Shown: positions 61,632 through 64,000 of the stretch, piece by piece
Layout of the letters: every line of letters begins with the position of its first letter
Numbering within the stretch: the first letter of the stretch is position 1
Assembly: GCA_036501625.1 (NCBI GenBank)
Contig: DASXZY010000088.1
Location: 62,001 to 126,000, forward strand
Direction of reading: 5' to 3'
DNA: 64,000 nucleotides
From: Palsa-1400 sp036501625
Lineage (GTDB): Bacteria > Verrucomicrobiota > Verrucomicrobiia > Limisphaerales > Palsa-1400
Position numbers and translations under genes: made by a program
Notes under the pieces: model-generated
What the model saw: only the letters and a program-made list of their open reading frames with translations
What the model was told of the DNA's origin: nothing
Database searches by the model: none

Positions 61632-62500
61632 TTGGTGCCGCTGCTGCCGCCGGACGGATTGTCGATGGGCGCGCCGATCAAATTGCCGTACTCAGTCCAG
61701 CTTCCGTCGTAGTTTTTGACGTCAGAAATGCCCAGCAGATATTTGAGCACGAACCAGGTATGACTGGAGCGCTCGCCAATCCGGCAATACGCGATGCTTG
61801 CCTTGGAGGGATCGACGCCTTTTTCCTGCACGTAGATTTTGTTCAGATCATCGGCCGATTTGAAGGTGCCATCGGCGCTGACGGCCGTGCTCCACGGGAT
61901 GCTTTTGGCGTTGGGAATGTGGCCGGCGCGCTGGGCGGTCTCCGGCAAATTGGGCGGGGCGATGATCTTGCCCGAGAATTCATCGGGGCTGCGGACATCG
62001 ACCAGATTGCGGTCGCGCCCCGCCGAAGCCTGCAACACTTCCGGCAGCAAGGCGCGCAATTCAGAGTGATAACCGGTGACGGTATATTTTCCAGGCGCGA
62101 CGCTGGGCACGTCCTTGGTCAGGGGGGCGTCCTGCTCGTTGAGCCATTTGACGCGGCCGCCGTTGAGCAGGTGAACTTTCTTGTGGCCGTAAAGTTTGAA
62201 GAGCCAAAAACCGTAGGCGGCGAACCAATTGTTATTGTCGCCGTAAAGCACAACTGTGTCATCGTTGCCAATGCCCGCGCCGCCGAGAAGTTTCTCGAAG
62301 GCTTCGCGGCTGATGATGTCGCGGCTGACTTGGTTTTGCAATTGGGTGCGCCAATTGAAGGCCACCGCGCCGGGAATGTGCCCGGACTCATAAGAGGCGG
62401 TGTCCACATCGATTTCGACGAATCGGGTGTTCGGCTGGTTCAAGTGGGCCTTGGCCCAGGCGATGTCCACCAGCACTTCCGGATTGCTATAGCTGCTCAT
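61628..62500 (-). CDS. Thiosulfate sulfurtransferase (two-domain rhodanese)
   Basis: This 290-aa protein has two rhodanese domains. The catalytic loop of the second is 'AYCRIGERSSHTWF' with active Cys239, typical of thiosulfate sulfurtransferases that carry sulfane sulfur. The first domain has no Cys at the equivalent position, as usual. The tail is Ser/Gly-rich. It lies between the histidine phosphatase gene (4-base overlap) and the cysteine synthase gene (32 bases) on the same strand, which suggests a sulfur-transfer role. No signal peptide is present. Confidence 0.92.
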   Translation of the reverse strand: MSSYSNPEVLVDIAWAKAHLNQPNTRFVEIDVDTASYESGHIPGAVAFNWRTQLQNQVSRDIISREAFEKLLGGAGIGNDDTVVLYGDNNNWFAAYGFWLFKLYGHKKVHLLNGGRVKWLNEQDAPLTKDVPSVAPGKYTVTGYHSELRALLPEVLQASAGRDRNLVDVRSPDEFSGKIIAPPNLPETAQRAGHIPNAKSIPWSTAVSADGTFKSADDLNKIYVQEKGVDPSKASIAYCRIGERSSHTWFVLKYLLGISDVKNYDGSWTEYGNLIGAPIDNPSGGSSGTK

Positions 62501-62532
62501 GTTTTATGTTCCTTTTCTTTTTATTATACAGA

Positions 62533-63522
62533 TCAGGTGGTTGGAAAAAAGCCAAATCCTTCCGTTTCCAACTCAGGGTGATGTTTGCGCATATTGGAAA
62601 GATATTTGAAAATGTTGTCGGGAAAAATCATGACGCCCAGGCCCTTCTTCGTTTTGGCGGCCACTTCGCGCGCGCCCTCGAAAATCAGGCCTGCGCTCGG
62701 CCCCGCCAGCAAGCCCTCTTTGCGCGACAATTCCAGCGCCCGTTGATACGCCAGTTTGTAATCGATCTCCATGATTTCATCCACGACAGACGAATCAAAA
62801 AGCTTAGATACATGCAATTGGGAAACATTGCGCAACCCGGGAACATCGTGCCCTTCCGTCGGCACGATGGCAATAACCTGAATGGCCGGGTCTTTTGCCT
62901 TGAGAAAGCGTCCCACGCCTGTGACGGTCCCGCAAGTGCCCAGGGCGGCGAAGAAATGAGTGATTTTGCCCTGGGTTTGCCGCCAGATTTCCGGGCCGGT
63001 CGTCGTGAAGTGAGCCTGCACGTTGGCCTCGTTTTCGTATTGATTGGGCATCGCGTACTCGCCGGGCGAGGCTTTGGCGTGGCTCTTGGCGCGGTTAATC
63101 GAGCCATCTCCCAATCCGGGCGCGGGGCAAACGTCGTCGTTGAGGACTTCCAGGTCCGCCCCTGCGATTTTCAAAAGCGTCTTTTTCTCGCCGGGAATCC
63201 TGCCTGGCACGATAGCCCGGAGCTTGTAACCCCTGGCGCTGGCAAGCGCGGCTAAAGAGAGGCCGGTGTTGCCGGAAGTCGCTTCAACGGCGTTGTGACC
63301 CGGGCCGAGTTGGCCTTTGTCTTCCATATGGCGCAACATATTCCAGGCCGCCCGGTCTTTGACGGAGCCGAACGGGTTGTACCATTCCAGTTTCGCGTAA
63401 AGCTTAAAATCCGCCGCCGGGTTTAATTTGCGAATGCGCACCATCGGCGTCGGATTCTCCTCCGACGGCAACATCTCAAAAATATCTTCATACACCCGAA
63501 TCTGATGATCCATAACCTCCAT
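62533..63522 (-). CDS. Cysteine synthase-family PLP enzyme
   Basis: This 329-aa protein has PLP-Lys55 in 'YNPFGSVKDRAA', 'EATSGNTGLSLAALA', 'VPTEGHDVPGL' and 'LLAGPSAGLIFEGA', the fold-type II O-acetylserine sulfhydrylase/cystathionine beta-synthase family. The segment 'GDGSINRAKSHA' in the middle is unusual for CysK. The substrate could be O-acetylserine or O-phosphoserine with sulfide or thiosulfate as partner. Start at 63522 (MEVMDHQ) or 63513. It is divergent from the Cys-rich peptide gene. Confidence 0.88.
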   Translation of the reverse strand: MEVMDHQIRVYEDIFEMLPSEENPTPMVRIRKLNPAADFKLYAKLEWYNPFGSVKDRAAWNMLRHMEDKGQLGPGHNAVEATSGNTGLSLAALASARGYKLRAIVPGRIPGEKKTLLKIAGADLEVLNDDVCPAPGLGDGSINRAKSHAKASPGEYAMPNQYENEANVQAHFTTTGPEIWRQTQGKITHFFAALGTCGTVTGVGRFLKAKDPAIQVIAIVPTEGHDVPGLRNVSQLHVSKLFDSSVVDEIMEIDYKLAYQRALELSRKEGLLAGPSAGLIFEGAREVAAKTKKGLGVMIFPDNIFKYLSNMRKHHPELETEGFGFFPTT

Positions 63523-63617
63523 ATGCCTATCACACGAGTGGGGATAGTAAAGTAATTTGATGCTTGAACGCTCCCAAAAATCGTGCCACCATTGTGCCAA
63601 CTCGAAAAGCCCTCGTT

Positions 63618-63980
63618 ATGAAAAATACATCCAGAAATTTGCTGGCTGCGGCCGCCATGACCGGACTCCTCAATGGCGCGACCGTCCGGCAAGCCTGGGC
63701 CGACGGCACCAATACGCCAGCCGTCACCAAAACCAACATTGCGCCCGGCAAAGCCGTTCCGGCGAAAAAGATGCCGAAGGTCCACGATTGCTCAGGCGAT
63801 AACGAGTGCAAAGGCCTGGGCGGTTGCAAGACTGATGACAATTCCTGCAAATTCAAGAACGCCTGCAAAGGCAAGGGCGGCTGCGCGTTGACTAAGAAGG
63901 ACATTGAGGGCTGGGTTAAAATGCAAAAAGAAGCCGCCGCCAAAGCCGCCGCCAAGGCCGCTCAAAAACCGCAGCAATAA
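63618..63980 (+). CDS. Exported cysteine-rich peptide resembling bufferin-type metallophores
   Basis: This 120-aa protein has a signal peptide (about 1-28, ending 'RQAWA'). The mature part contains six Cys in repeated 'NxCKG.GGC'-like units ('CSGDNECKGLGGC', 'DNSCKFKNACKGKGGC') and ends in an Ala/Lys-rich helix 'EAAAKAAAKAAQ'. The pattern resembles BufA2-type periplasmic metal-buffering peptides. The usual partner genes bufB and bufC are not seen before the window ends, so the assignment is by motif only. An in-frame Met at 63564 is rejected since the signal peptide starts at 63618. Confidence 0.7.
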   Translation: MKNTSRNLLAAAAMTGLLNGATVRQAWADGTNTPAVTKTNIAPGKAVPAKKMPKVHDCSGDNECKGLGGCKTDDNSCKFKNACKGKGGCALTKKDIEGWVKMQKEAAAKAAAKAAQKPQQ

Positions 63981-64000
63981 TCCGCAAGTTATCGCAAAAC

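Noticed and set aside
1..64000. tRNA, rRNA, CRISPR arrays and insertion sequences
   Set aside because: No T-loop or CCA-like tRNA sequences, rRNA core segments, regularly spaced repeats with spacers or transposase motifs were recognised by reading both strands.

Overview
The window reads as a GC-rich chromosome segment of a Verrucomicrobiota bacterium, probably the Limisphaerales/Pedosphaera side of the phylum. This placement is inferred from gene content. The supporting genes are a very large PVC-type cytochrome c protein fused to HEAT repeats, a prepilin-like protein with an H-X9-DG signature, a VPDSG-type C-terminal sorting signal, a TIGR03790-family protein, and a secreted modular protein whose tail has the 'QSSTDLKHW...YYRLA' form. 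Most starts lack a clear Shine-Dalgarno sequence; the few good ones are noted. No rRNA, tRNA, CRISPR array, insertion sequence or prophage was recognised.

Layout. 1-8.9 kb: the 3' part of a giant secreted repeat protein, then recJ, a divergent membrane-anchored coiled-coil protein with a cysteine cluster, and two small membrane proteins. 9-13.2 kb: a secreted SGNH / dehydrogenase / HEAT / cytochrome c fusion. 13.2-17.4 kb: a receiver-metallo-beta-lactamase fusion, an unknown membrane protein, an adenylate kinase-like gene and fmt. 17.4-28.2 kb: a long minus-strand block with an AsmA-like giant, a DUF4340 protein, a GldG-like protein, an ABC permease and ATPase, an HtrA-type protease and a BaiN/HI0933-type flavoprotein. 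28.3-31.1 kb: a secreted triple-repeat protein, a prepilin-like protein and a secreted esterase.

A gene-poor stretch of about 960 bases (31.05-32.0 kb) with inverted and direct repeats separates this from a housekeeping area at 32-37.5 kb: a polytopic membrane protein, an FmdB-type zinc ribbon, a 52-aa membrane peptide, rpoZ, smpB, rpmB, a methyltransferase and a pyrophosphate-type phosphofructokinase. Next come a compact three-gene cluster of small exported or hypothetical proteins (37.6-38.9 kb), a TPR protein, an EgtD-family methyltransferase with an altered substrate site, and the biotin genes bioF-bioA. thiC follows, controlled by a clear TPP riboswitch. The last third carries a cardiolipin synthase-like enzyme, an FtsX-type permease, a small exported protein paired with a GH79 glycosidase, radC, a TIGR03790 protein, a PhnP-like hydrolase, a sigma-54 activator with a repeat cluster in front of its start, a PEBP protein, a WecG-type glycosyltransferase, a methyltransferase and a VPDSG-anchored protein. 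It ends with a sulfur-related trio (histidine phosphatase, rhodanese, cysteine synthase) and a divergent cysteine-rich bufferin-like peptide.

The clearest units that work together are bioF-bioA, the TPP-riboswitch-thiC unit, the rhodanese-histidine phosphatase pair, the exported protein-GH79 pair, and the ABC/GldG/DUF4340/AsmA envelope block. The least explained parts are the three-gene cluster at 37.6-38.9 kb, the membrane-anchored Cys-cluster protein at 5.9-7.8 kb, the degenerate receiver-hydrolase fusion and the structured gap at 31-32 kb.
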